DNA from: Pocillopora verrucosa
Lineage: Eukaryota; Cnidaria; Anthozoa; Scleractinia; Pocilloporidae
Assembly: GCF_036669915.1 (NCBI RefSeq)
Contig: NC_089318.1
Location: 17,596,512 to 17,660,511 of the forward strand
Length of the DNA stretch: 64,000 nt
Direction of reading: 5' to 3'
Below the pieces are notes generated by a model, which was not told the origin of the DNA, made no database searches, and was given only the letters and a program-made list of their open reading frames with translations. A program made the translations under genes and the position numbers. Shown piece after piece: positions 1-11,800 of this stretch; position 1 is the stretch's first letter, and every line of letters starts with the position of its first letter.

Positions 1-444
1 CCTCATTTTACACACATGCAATTTTCATTCTTGAGGAGTAGATGTAATCAAGTTGACACAAATTGATGGTAGCTCCTATTAAAAATGGCTTGAGTTGGCA
101 AGCAAGGTACTGGTAAATACACATTTCCTTATAAACAAGTACAATTCGAGTCCTACTCTATTGATGTTACTGAATTAATAATATTTAGTGAATAGAAGAC
201 AGATTTATTAAGGAGACAGAGTAAAAATTGGTTGCTAGAGGTTCAGTTATATTACCTATATTCTGAAGGACATTAAACTCATCAATTATGTAGGGTGATA
301 TAGTATTCCAATTTCCTGATATTACATGTAAGATGAAGCAAATCAAAATCACTTTACCAAGTAAATAATTCAATTAAATACAGGCATATTTCACCCAGTT
401 TTCTCATACTTGAAGGTAACTTTTCCATGTCCCATAAAACTAAC

Positions 445-655
445 TTAACCCTTTAATTCCCATGAGTAACCAAGACAGAATTTCTCCTTACAATACTAAT
501 ACAATATCAACCAGATAAGTGATGGAAATAAAGAAAACTATCAATTTGGGGATAATTAGTTGATCCAATACTAAATTCTCTGAACTAACATTATAAGAAT
601 TGTATGGTTGACAGTAAGGAGAGTGACAAATTTGATCTGCAAGTTAAAGAGTTAA
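445..655. repeat. Family A short inverted-repeat element (MITE-like)
   Basis: About 210 bp, beginning TTAACCCTTTAATTCCCATG and ending in AAGTTAAAGAGTTAA. The ends are imperfect inverted repeats and the internal sequence (TTTCTCCTTACAATA, ACAGTAAGGAGA) is shared with the copies at 15942, 18687, 26951, 45303 and 61406 in this window. The repeated structure is seen directly; classification as a non-autonomous DNA element is inference. Confidence 0.75.
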
Positions 656-3470
656 GTGCACATCCACTCTTTTTATAGATATTTACATATTCAAAAAGTT
701 CTGTCTCAAAGTTTCAGTTTAAAAATTTCATTGTTATGGTATTTTATCTTCTTGATATACTGGATTCAAATCGTCAGAGGAAAGTAGTATCTGAAAACAG
801 TATAACATGAACAAGAATATGATTGATCAACAGCGCATTTAGTCTACAAATATACAATTACAAAAGGAATGATTCACTTAATATTGGCTTTTTAAAAGAA
901 ATACTTTACATTTTAATGCATTTGAGGTCTCCTTAAGTTTAGAGCGGGTTGCTGAACAAATTTACTTTCAGGATAAAACTGCAATGTGTAAAATAGCTTT
1001 AATAAACATGGACAAAATTAATGATTCCCAAAAAGGACTTAGTACTTCATTCTAAGCAGAAAAAAAAAATTCACTCACTAAAACAAAAGGGCCTTTGAAG
1101 AAATAGAGGAAGTCAACAAACAATTGGCTTGACAATATGAAAATTTTGACAATATGAATATGTATACCCACACAACTAAGTAATAAACAGAACTTTTCAT
1201 TTTACCACTTTCTGCCACAATTTTTTCTTAATTTATTATTTTTAGTTGAGTTGATAATGAAGAGTCAATTTTCTATTTGAAATGCCACCTTGTAAAAAGA
1301 CTGACTTTCTCACTTTTTTGCAGGTGGAATGTAAAGTGTACCCCATTATCATCAAACCACTCAGGGTAAGAACTTGTCAATATCATTTGACAGGAGTCTG
1401 CAAATATAATTGCGATAAGTTTTGCTCGACGCAAAAATATTTTAGGAAAACTTTACTTGCTGATGTATTTGGCCCAAATTTGTCCCAACAAGTTCACTGG
1501 TAGAATACTCATCACGGTCAAGGAAAACAACATCTGCTACATCTGCATGTTGCTTCCAGTCAACACTAAATTAAAATTTTTCATTCGATAGTAAACCAAT
1601 TGCAATCGGCCACGAGGAAACTTGACAAAAGGGAGAGTACAATTTTTATTTTTCTCATTCAAGTTTACAGTTTGATTAAAAAATAACAGTAGGACTTCCA
1701 GAGGCTTGAGAGAAATTTTCCGCTCATCAGCGAGAAAAAAAAATAGTTGCGAGTGAAGGTCATACAATCTTGTGTACATGTACATATAAATTTCATGATG
1801 TCGAATTGCATAACTTTCCGATCGATAAAAGCTCGTTGTATACATTTACATGCTCGACAGAAGCTCCTACAAATTTTGTACTCGTAGCTTCTAAGTGTTT
1901 ACTTGTCGAATGTCGCTATGGCGAGTGATTTCAGAGTGACACCATACTGATTCAAATATAATTTCAAAACATGACTTCACTCTCGGACACAATTGCTGTA
2001 ATTTTTCGCGGACAATCGGTTGAATTTTTTCCTCCATAACAAATAATCTTCCTGGATACGATAAAAAAAAATGCCAAAATATTTATGAAATTCTGCTGTA
2101 CAGTTAAAATTTACGATTCAGCCAAGCGAACCAGCTGTCTACTGATGGCCGGTGGCTCGCTTCAGCAATTACAGGAACACAAACATGGACCTGTCTTTGC
2201 CAGCCACAAACAGTACTTACCTTACAGAAACATCTCTCTGTCGACGAATCGAACCATCCAGGTGACACAAAGTACACCAAAAACCAAAGACTCAATAGAA
2301 AATACTTATTCATCATAGGAGAATTCCAGTGGGCAAACAGTAATTTACATGTTAGCGTTGAAATTAAAGAGCAATTTCGAGGTTCGCGGCATAGATAGCG
2401 CATGCGCTAGTGGAGTTCGCCGCGCTTCACTGCGCTATAAAATGTGGCCGATGGGGATTGGCTCAGAACGGTAAGAACAAGCTTTGATGTTAAGTCAGCT
2501 GCCGCGAGCCATGACTGCGATCAAAAAAAGCTCCACCAAACTACTTTACAAACCTCACTGAACTGAAATGCTGATTAATTCATTGAGGAAGAGGTTAACT
2601 TCTATTGCTATTTGCTTTTGGGCCCTTACAGATTGTGCATGTAAATGTAGCACATTACGCCACTAGCATTGCTTTATTTTTCCTAAAGGATGCTCAAAAT
2701 TATCCTTATCTTTTAAAATTATGTATTTTTTCCGAAAAAAAGAGTCAAAATTACGTATGCATTGATAACATGGCATATGTTCTTTATTTTGAGTACTTGG
2801 TCTGACAAAACAGAGTTTACTACTGCATTTAATTCCAAATTACGATCCTAGCATCACGTTTCTCTTCAAAATCATTTTATTGCCCGGCTATGAAGGCAGG
2901 ATCCGGGATCGACACAATCTTTACAATATAATGGTTATGCTAGCAGTGCTACTGTCGTGAAAATAGCAAAATTTATGCACGGTTTTTCCAAATTATGCTA
3001 AAAATTGTGCTAGCACAATATCAAAAAGGTCTATTTGCTTCTGGACATCAATAATTCAGTTTTGATTCAGAGGAAAAGTAAAGAGCAGCCATGATAAAAT
3101 ATTGTTTGAGATGTCGTTTTTCTTCAAACAGTTTTTTTATGGGTCTTTTATGTGAGGTTTTCTTGCCATGATTTCTAATTTTTGTTTTGAATCCGTGTAT
3201 TTTATAAAATGAATTGGCAGGTTTAGCTCATTTTGCTGCCATTTAGTATTTTCTCCCACATATATACCGCAGAAAATAATTTGTACAGCCTACCTATAAT
3301 CTCAAAAGTATGTTGGACGAACATAAGTCTATAGCTTAATCAATTTTTCAAATCTCATCAAACTAGACTTGATTTATCTAGAAAAACAGAGAAGGAATGA
3401 AGCAAGTGATGCCTGGTCTTTTTTTTCTATTTTCAAGTTTGTCTGTATATTTTTTTCCTTCTTTTGTCAT

Positions 3471-3565
3471 TTTTGTTTGTTTGTTTGTTTGTTTGTTTTT
3501 TTGGTTCGCTTTTTTGTTTGTTTGTTTTTTTTCGCTTGTTTGTATGTTTACCTTGTTTGTTTGTT
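3471..3565. repeat. TTTG microsatellite
   Basis: Imperfect run of TTTG/TTTTG units. It produces phenylalanine- and valine-rich spurious frames on the plus strand. Confidence 0.85.
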
Positions 3566-4500
3566 TTATTATGTTGATTTAGCAATGGGCGAAGACGGGT
3601 TAATCAGTAATCAGAGTGAGATCGGAAGAGGAAAGGTGGGGGGGGGGGAGTATACACATGGGAGTGACGCATAACAGGACACGGTCTTTGAGGTCTTCAG
3701 TCTTGCTATTCAGATTCTCGTAAAGGTAACTCTGGATCAGAAGCCTTGAAAAAGGTTTCAGTGACTGTTAAGCGTGGAATGCAAATATATTAACAGCAAC
3801 CTGTTTTAAATCTAATCTTTGCTCCATGGATTGACTGAATATCATGAGAGCACTGCTCCAAATTCTTCAAACTGACTCTGAATTAGTCAATGTCAAGATC
3901 GCCCCACAATGGTTTTTTTTTATCACAGAGGTGCTCTCTAAATAGCAGTGGAAAGAATAGCCGGAATTAAAGTTTTTAGTTGCAATGCTGGACCATTTCT
4001 TTCTTGGGAGAGGGGGCCTGATGATCGGTCGGATCACGTGACTTCCGTTAGATCCCAGAAAAACGGGGAATTCTCATCACTTATTTTATCTCTTAGCAAC
4101 AGGTGACCGTAAAACAGCCACCCGTCAAAATTAAACAGATCAGATTTATTTCCACTCATATCGGCGGTTATTTTAAGAAAATATATTGAATGGTGAGGAA
4201 ATAAAGGGTGTTATTTTGTATATGACGCCAGCAAAATTTACCATCTGGTTGTGAAAACATTGAGCCAATTTCTGGTGCTCTGATTGTGTCCCTCTGCATC
4301 ACAAACATGAGATAGAAATTGGTGAAATTTATTCCTTACTGCACGAGATTGCTTCCTTAATAGGACACACATCGACGAAAGGTAAATGCACTTGCATTTG
4401 GGTTCTCAATTGGTGACCCCAAAGACAAACTTGCATTACACAACTGTTACGCACGAGAGATCATCAGGACTCACCTTACTGCCGAATACAAACGTTTTGC

Positions 4501-7209
4501 ATGGATCATTTACGCAAGCAGGAAGAATCTCCTTTCCAACAGGGTATCAAAAGCAACGACAGAGCTGAGAGGCATGCAGAAATAAACACACACTCAGAAC
4601 CAGAGGAAAGAGAGATGAACTCCGATAGCGAAACTTATTTGCCAAAAACGTTTCATCTTTTATCTGTGGTCGGACCTGGCCCAAAGCATGGTGAAAATTT
4701 TACAGCTGTTCATCTGTTTTATCTTATAGTATTTTTACTGATTATCATATCTTCCTACGGATTATATCAACCTGCCATAAACGCTACCTTAGCTGAAAAA
4801 ATCTTCTGCTCTCTCAACAATAGCATTTCAGCAACAAATTGTCAAACTATGTTGCCATATTCGCTAATTTATCGCATCTTCTTCGCGACTTCGGTTTTCT
4901 TTCTGATTTTATGCGTGATTATTTACTGCTGTTCCACAAATCATAACATCAGCATCAGAGTCCATTCCGGGTTCTGGATTCCAAAATTTGCGTTCTTCAC
5001 GTTGCTCATATTTTGCGCGCTAAATATTCCTAGGGGCGGTTTTGGATTGGCATGGATGTATTTTGGAATGGTTGGATCGTTTCTTTACACGCTTATACAA
5101 TTTGTATTCGTATTGGACGCCACCAAAGGCTGGAATGAATTTCTGACTAAAAAAATGGACGACACCACCTCCGCCAAATTCTGGAACTTTCTAAGACTAT
5201 TATCCGCCAGTGCCATGTATCTTTCATCATCAATTGTGGTAATTCTTTTGTTCTTATTGTACACCAAACACGACAGTTGTAGAACTAATTTATTTCTCCT
5301 TATAGGAACTGTTTTATTGTGTGGGATAGCCATTGTTATTTCAGTGTTTCTGGATTCCTATCCAGAGCGATTGATGCAGACGAGTTTCGTGACGATGTAC
5401 ACGACGTATTTGACTTATGCCTCGCTCAGGTATGGACAAAGCGAATGCGACGCCGAACGAGACTACGCAATTAAGACTGGAAACCAGCCTGATTTGAATT
5501 TGTATTCGGTGGCTGACGTGTTGATAATCTTCTGCTTGGTAGCATTTGCATGTTTGCGGGCACCACAGCCCTATTACAGGAAATTCGGACGAGTTATAAT
5601 TTCTAGGGGAAGGATATTAACTGGAGAAGACAAAAGCTACAGTTCTTCGTTTCTGCATTTTGTATTTTCATTGTTTTCAGTCCATCTCATGATGGTCATA
5701 ACAAACTGGTACAATCCTAGAGAAACGCATTATGGAGAGGAAGCGGTAAACTGGGTTGCACTCACACTGAAAACATTTTCCAGTCTCGTCTCTATATTTC
5801 TTTACATTTGGAGTCTTATTGCTCCAAGTATATTTCCCGACCGTGACGTGCACTCCATACAAGGCATTTTGACCTCTCTTGGGACATTCACGTGTAAAGC
5901 ACTTTACGTCGTGTTCATCAAACCGTGTCCTTGGTGGAATCAATCGAAATCAACTAGGTTCGCATATACCTTCCTCCTATTGGCTGGAACGGTCGCGTCC
6001 TGCACGATGTATCTTCCCGCCGTGAGACGCGCGCTCGAAAGTAACCCTTATTTCTGTAGCAGACTTACAAAGATGGGAAATTGTCTAAGTATGGATCCAG
6101 CCTACTTAGCAGTGTACAGGATTTGCTTTTCCATGGCGGCGTTCTTCCTGCTATTCGCGATGATTCTTTACTCAGTCGAATTTCACAGCGACCCTCGAGC
6201 CTTGATCCATAATGCATTGTGGTTGGTCAAATTTGGCCTGTTTTTCGGTCTTGTCCTCTGCACCTTTTTCATTCCCATGGAATTCAGTAAAGTTTGGATG
6301 TACTTCGGACTTATAGGCACTTCCATGTTCATTATTATCCAGCTGTTTCTGCTAGTGGATTTCACGCGAGTTTGGAACAAAACCTGGGCGCGAAAAATGG
6401 AAAAAACAGGCAAAAGATGTTGGTTTTACTTAGTGTTTGCATGCACCGTTATCTTTTATGGAATCTCTGCCGCAGCCATTGTCTGCTTCTATGTTTTCTT
6501 CGGCGCTTCGTATAAATGTAAAACAAACAAGATGTTTGTGAGTATTAACCTGGTTCTCTGCGCCGTGGCAGCCATTATATCGATCCATCCCATGGTCCAA
6601 GATGGCGGCTTACTTCAGTCTTCTGTAGTAACAGCTTATTCGGTGTACCTTACTTGGTCGGCACTATCTTACAATCCTAACGAGCGGTGCAATCCAGTTG
6701 CAACGTACGTTTCTGAAGCAGACATGAGGCCTAACCTTAATATTCAAGCTTCGTTAGACTTGTGCTTATTGGTGATTACTATCATATATTTCAGCGTTCG
6801 GGTGTCGCCAATAACAGACACCTTACGAGAACTGATTGCGACCACACTTCGGCTCATCGTCGGACTTCGCCGACGAAAGGTCAAAGACGGCGAAGACCAG
6901 TCTCCGGACGAAGAGCGAGGCAATGAAGCTGCGCTGCATGAAAACGAATCTTCGCAACAATTATTTGAATTTTCCGATGAAAAAGTTTCATATAGCTATT
7001 CGTTCTTCCATTTTGTGTATTTCGTTGCTGCAATTCACTTAACGATGGTGTTAACAAACTGGTATTCTCCAAAGGATGGTTCAAACATCAAGCTATCTAT
7101 TGCATGGGCAGCCATGAGCATAAAAATGACTTCAAGTTCTATGTGTGTTCTCCTGTACATTTGGAGTTTAGCGGTACCTATTTTACTGTACACTAAGAAA
7201 CCTTGTTAG
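4501..7209 (+). CDS. Tandem double-domain serine incorporator (SERINC/TDE1 family), intronless
   Basis: SERINC proteins are multi-pass membrane proteins linked to serine incorporation into phospholipids and to lipid scrambling. This ORF of 902 aa is about twice the usual 450-470 aa and holds two SERINC units. Unit 1 (about residues 68-450) shows IPRGGFGLAWMYFG (176-189), a QFVFVLDATKGWNEF block (200-214) and SFLHFVFSLFSVHLMMVITNWY (383-404, here named only by position and key NWY). Unit 2 (about 457-902) starts with the family's N-terminal block (C465, CP at 476-477, STRFAY 484-489) and repeats the same landmarks: WMYFG 599-603, QLFLLVDFTRVWN 614-626, LTNWYSP 851-857. Roughly ten membrane segments per unit are visible. 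Unit 1 lacks the canonical N-terminal cysteine-rich block and instead has a polar 60-residue leader; M39 is an alternative start. No intron is needed anywhere, unlike typical multi-exon animal SERINC genes. A polyA signal follows at 7483. Confidence 0.9.
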   Translation: MDHLRKQEESPFQQGIKSNDRAERHAEINTHSEPEEREMNSDSETYLPKTFHLLSVVGPGPKHGENFTAVHLFYLIVFLLIIISSYGLYQPAINATLAEKIFCSLNNSISATNCQTMLPYSLIYRIFFATSVFFLILCVIIYCCSTNHNISIRVHSGFWIPKFAFFTLLIFCALNIPRGGFGLAWMYFGMVGSFLYTLIQFVFVLDATKGWNEFLTKKMDDTTSAKFWNFLRLLSASAMYLSSSIVVILLFLLYTKHDSCRTNLFLLIGTVLLCGIAIVISVFLDSYPERLMQTSFVTMYTTYLTYASLRYGQSECDAERDYAIKTGNQPDLNLYSVADVLIIFCLVAFACLRAPQPYYRKFGRVIISRGRILTGEDKSYSSSFLHFVFSLFSVHLMMVITNWYNPRETHYGEEAVNWVALTLKTFSSLVSIFLYIWSLIAPSIFPDRDVHSIQGILTSLGTFTCKALYVVFIKPCPWWNQSKSTRFAYTFLLLAGTVASCTMYLPAVRRALESNPYFCSRLTKMGNCLSMDPAYLAVYRICFSMAAFFLLFAMILYSVEFHSDPRALIHNALWLVKFGLFFGLVLCTFFIPMEFSKVWMYFGLIGTSMFIIIQLFLLVDFTRVWNKTWARKMEKTGKRCWFYLVFACTVIFYGISAAAIVCFYVFFGASYKCKTNKMFVSINLVLCAVAAIISIHPMVQDGGLLQSSVVTAYSVYLTWSALSYNPNERCNPVATYVSEADMRPNLNIQASLDLCLLVITIIYFSVRVSPITDTLRELIATTLRLIVGLRRRKVKDGEDQSPDEERGNEAALHENESSQQLFEFSDEKVSYSYSFFHFVYFVAAIHLTMVLTNWYSPKDGSNIKLSIAWAAMSIKMTSSSMCVLLYIWSLAVPILLYTKKPC

Positions 7210-8883
7210 CTTTCTTCACGAGCGACCTCATTTCAAGACGAAGTAAAAAATACATTCATATTGAAAGGACTGTCGAAATAACTGTTTTCCGAAGCGAGAA
7301 ATAGCGCGAAACAGATTACGAAAAAACACTGAAAGGGTATCGGACGAGGAAGAGCAATATTGCCAATTGCCGGATACTATTGATGTTTGACATGGTTGCA
7401 CACGCACAAATTTTTATGAAATGTTTTGCGAGAATCATTAAGTTAGTTAGGTCTTTCATATTTGGTACTCAACAGAAAAGAAAATAAAATAGATTTTCTC
7501 TTTCCATGGGATAATCTCTTGATTTTGTAATAGATTGAAACTTCTGTGTCCTTTCAGAGACATTCCCAGTTGTTATTATAATGGCCTTTGATTTTTGAGG
7601 ACTGGAAACTAGACGTTTTTAATAAAATCCCTCGCAGCTCTCAGAAAAGAACTACATTTTAGTGGCATGCGATTGCATGTTTGAGTCGACTCATTCTGTT
7701 GCCTTTTGCACTCTTTCCAGCGTTGATACCTCCCTACATGCTCCCACGAGGAGTGTGACCTATTAAGTGAATAAAGCTTTTTCCTTCTTGCGTTACGCCG
7801 AATTTGGCCATTTACAGATATCCGCTTTCTACGTACACACAGGCATACCCTCAGGATGCGGAAAGAATAAACCGTCAAGGAGTCTTTCAAACCTGTGTCA
7901 TGTTACTCCCTCTTTTCTTGTGCTTCAAGCGAAACGATTGGCTTCAGTAAACTGAGCTGGGTCTTTAACAACGAGCTTACGTAGTTAGCAAACAAAGCTT
8001 TATTGTAGAGGAGTAAAAACGGTGTCCTCACCCCGATCCCCACGGTAACGATCGCCCTCTACGGACGCAAAGACCCCTTTCTCGTCTTTATTCTGTAAGC
8101 CGGTCAATCAGGCTATTTTCGTTCGAACGTATTTTTTCTTTATTCATTTTTTAAACTTTTGTCAATCATTTGCACACTACAGTACAAAAAGTTAATCAAC
8201 TTTATTTGTAATCATTTCAAAAGTCAGAACCACGTCCAAAAAAGTACTAAATTAAGTGACGAAAAATAGATGTCAAACTAGACAATAGGACACTTGAGCG
8301 CCCGATCTTTCGAGTCGAAGATAAATCGAAATCAGGTTTATCTAAAGGATGAAACAACATAAAATTTACAATTGTATAATCATAATTAAGTTTTAAATTC
8401 TTCATAAATATTATCCCTCTTTTTATCCTTCTTCCCCTTTTTGGTGATCGGTAGTAAATGTTTTGACAACAAGCCGATAAACTGACTTGAATAAAAGTTT
8501 TGAATTTAGTTCACCAATCACCGGGTAAGCGGAGTTGAAGTCAAAGTCTTTGCCAATATCAATCTTTGTCTGACTGTGAACTGACCTGAATCAAACACCC
8601 CCCTCTTCCTTCCTTCCGATTAATATCAATTTGGATACTGAAATTTTTGAAATAACGAGTAAATAAATAACTGATTGGTTTGATGGAGACAAGTGAACAA
8701 TTGCACATTTTTTTTCGTTTACTTCAACATTTAAACTGCGCCTGGTAAAAAGGCTCGAAACAATAGCCTACTTTCAAAATTCCTTAATTTGTTTGATTTA
8801 ATTACCTCATTGCCTCCTAGATTCAGAATTAAGTTAAAGTTATTTAAGCTACTTACAGACTGATCGTATGGTCTATAAATACG
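7210..8883. other. Intergenic between convergent SERINC and TMEM62 genes
   Basis: Holds the 3' untranslated regions of the two convergent genes. I see no further protein or RNA gene. Confidence 0.5.
7483..7488 (+). terminator. Polyadenylation signal AATAAA of the double-SERINC gene
   Basis: AATAAA 274 bases after the stop codon on the coding strand, a plausible 3' end. No other gene on this strand would use it. Confidence 0.5.
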
Positions 8884-11800
8884 CTATCTCATTCTAGGTC
8901 TGTGAACTCGCCAAAACAAATATAAAACTAGTATAAGAGACCAACTCTTAGCTGGACTCAACATAAACGACATTACACCGTAGGTATAAATCAGATTAAA
9001 ACTTGATGAAGCTTGCCATATGAACATCAACACAAACACAAAATGTCCCAGGCCTTTCTTCAGGGAGTGCAACACGTAACTGTGAGAGAATTGGAAAAGA
9101 TGATTCTGGGATGCGGCTTTGCTGCTTGTTGTAGTATTGTTCAGCTCCACAAAATAAGCAAGGTATAGGGTCAGCGGCAAGTTTAAAAAGAATAGCTGCA
9201 AAAAACCAATAACTTTATTTTATTCAGTTGCGTTCCTCTTCGCATCCCCCCCTTCCTCTGCCACGCTAGGGAGCTCAGAGCATTAAGGGTGAGGTGACGG
9301 ATGAGAATAGTCGCCTTACATAAAATTCAAAACTAAGAGAGTTATCGTCACAATGGTTAATTCCGTTTTTATTGCGAGTTTAACGTATACCAAAGCAGAC
9401 GAGAGTTGTTTTAAAGAAGCCCATGTCTCATACAGTGCAATCACGACACTGAACGACAAAAATCGTTTTTATATCAGGAGTACTAAAACTACTATTACTC
9501 TGGGTTAAGAGGCCTACTGTCGTCACTAGTGTCACTTCTCTCTCTCTCTGCTTAAATCTCGATTCAAATAAAAGCATTCCAGAACCAAATTTCTTCAGAA
9601 ATGTATAATATATAGATTTAGCCAAGCCTAAAAGCGGAGCTCGCATTTTTTTTCCCGTACGTCTTAAGGGCACAACGTCTTACCCCGGCCAGGACTAGAA
9701 CCCGGGTCGTCCGACTCGGAGCTCAGTGCACTGACCACTAGACTACTGGACAAAGCCGTGACGTTGGTGTACCCGCGGTACAATTGACCACGCATGTTAA
9801 AAGTAGCATCTTGTACGTTCGGTCGTACGGTCGTAAGTCCAAATTTTTTTCGGCTTGATGGGTTACTACTATTTTGTATAATTATGGGGCTACGCCCTGC
9901 GAGCTCCGCTATTATCAACACTGCATTTACTATAATCACTGTGACAACCTAACCCTTCAAACAGAATATCGTCCTCGCACCAAGTCTTTCTTACCTGCAT
10001 AATTCCATAGTAGTAGGTCAAGGAGCCTGGGATCCAGTGCTGTTTTAAATACATCCCATGAACAAACAGAGCACCAAGATGGCCTTGCATCATTTCACCA
10101 ATGACCCACGGACCTAACGTGATACACAATACGAAACTTTCTTTTCTTTTTTTTTTAAGTTCTACCGATTGAGTTGCATATTTTTATACAACAGAATAGT
10201 GCCTTCAAAAGCAGCCTGAGACACCAAATGTCAAAATGAAATAACAAAAATTGTCCAGTCCTTAACATGAAGGTAGTTCTTCTTTTACATGGAACTGAGA
10301 GGTCAAATAAGTCAGTTGCCTAACTATATTGATCGTTCTTATTGATCTTTTTCCTCAAAAACGTTCCAGAAAACTCTAGGAACAGAACTTTTCCAACATT
10401 TACCAACCTGTTTGGTCGGTGCTGACTAATAGTAAGAACTCTAATTGTTTTGTAAAGTTTGTTCAGCTAATTTTCAACGAATGACAAGATATCAAGCGAA
10501 TTGGAAAAAAAGAAACACAAAGGAAACAAAAAAAGAATAACCGAAAGTAGAATGTAAGACAATAATACAACTAAAGGAAGAGATAACAAGCTGTTAGAAA
10601 CAAAACAACAACAACAACGACGACGACGACAATAACAAAAACAAACTGGTATGGAAGAGAAGTACCCACCTACACCAGTGTAAACGCCAAACAAAAACAG
10701 AGGGTAGAAGAGGTCATCGGTGTGAGCAAGAAGCCATAGGCGATTCCACCATCTTCCTAAAGCACCACAGAGAAAACCTCCGAGGAAATGAAAGATGAAT
10801 GATAAATTAATAAATGAATCGATTTAATTAGTAAACATCCAAGATTTTTGGAATGTGTCCGTTTGCAGGGAGGGTAGTCCCATGGATACTTCAAAGGGGG
10901 GTCCTGAGGAGAAGGTTTTGAGAAACGATTGAAAGCAGGGAAACACACACTTTTTGCCGGATCTCCCCGTGGAGAGATTTCGCTCTCTACCGTCACTGAA
11001 AATTGTAAATAAACCAATCAAACTGCAAGACTGTTGCTATGGCAGTAGGAACATTTAATACTCCACTATTTTGATTGGTACTTTTACCACTTGTCTTCAA
11101 GTTCTTCTAGGCCAGTGAAGGATACAACAGATAAAGCCCTTCGTATAGCGTGGGCCCTAAACATAACTAGTAGTATAACGAATAGTTAAGGTATTGGGTA
11201 ACTTAAAATGCCCTATGCTGCAGTAAGAGGACAGTCTTAGAGTGAAAAGTAATCATACGAAATAAATTTAAAGGCGTAACTATTATCCTATTTCCAGTCC
11301 AGGGATAAAGATGGCGGCTACAACTTGGTTAACCAATGTTTGCAATCCTGACATAGCAGACGAAGAAAGCAATAGTTTGAAGAAATCGCTCCTTGTTCTA
11401 TCAACACCGTTCATGATGGGTTCAAATATTTTTTCGTTTTTTTAATTAACTTCACGCTTCTAAAAGGGTATAAGGGTTTTCTAGCTAGAAATCGTGGCAA
11501 ATGTACAAATACAAGTTCAACATGATGGAGATCTGTGCTAGACTGATATATTATTCTCGACAATGAGTTGCAGAAAACAAAACAAGTAAACTGTAGCGTC
11601 AATACCTTTGCATGTGGAAGAATCACAGCGCCTCACCCACCCCAGTCCTAAAACGATGGTTACAAAAGAAACACAGTATAGAACACGGCCCTGTCGAGAA
11701 GAGTTAAAAAGCTCAGTTAGTCTCAACGAAACACAAAATGACTGAAATACTCAGTTAGGTATAACATTCATGGATAAATTATTGCCATGCAGAAACGAAG

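Larger units (their letters stand above)
1..4500. other. AT-rich intergenic stretch, no recognised gene
   Basis: I see no conserved protein on either strand. It holds one TTAACCCTTT-type inverted-repeat element (445-655), a TTTG microsatellite (about 3471-3565) and scattered short open frames with no recognisable composition. The last 120 bases before position 4501 are probably the 5' untranslated region of the SERINC gene; an AAAGGTAAATG string near 4378 could be a splice donor in a leader exon, but this is only inference. Confidence 0.6.

Noticed and set aside
3369..3674. Plus-strand ORF rich in Phe, Val and Cys
   Set aside because: It is a translation of the TTTG microsatellite.
9664..9765. 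Possible tRNA gene on the minus strand
   Set aside because: A and B boxes are present but no consistent acceptor and anticodon stems; better read as a SINE head.
10680..10756. Alternative donor after ACACTG for TMEM62 exon 12
   Set aside because: Using the donor after GTGTAG keeps the same phase and gives a better match to the family's YT-x-x-GPW spacing.
11311..11445. 44-codon plus-strand frame starting ATGGCGGCTAC
   Set aside because: Composition looks protein-like (NPDIADEESNSLKKS) and may be a gene fragment in a TMEM62 intron, but it is too short and I could not name a family.
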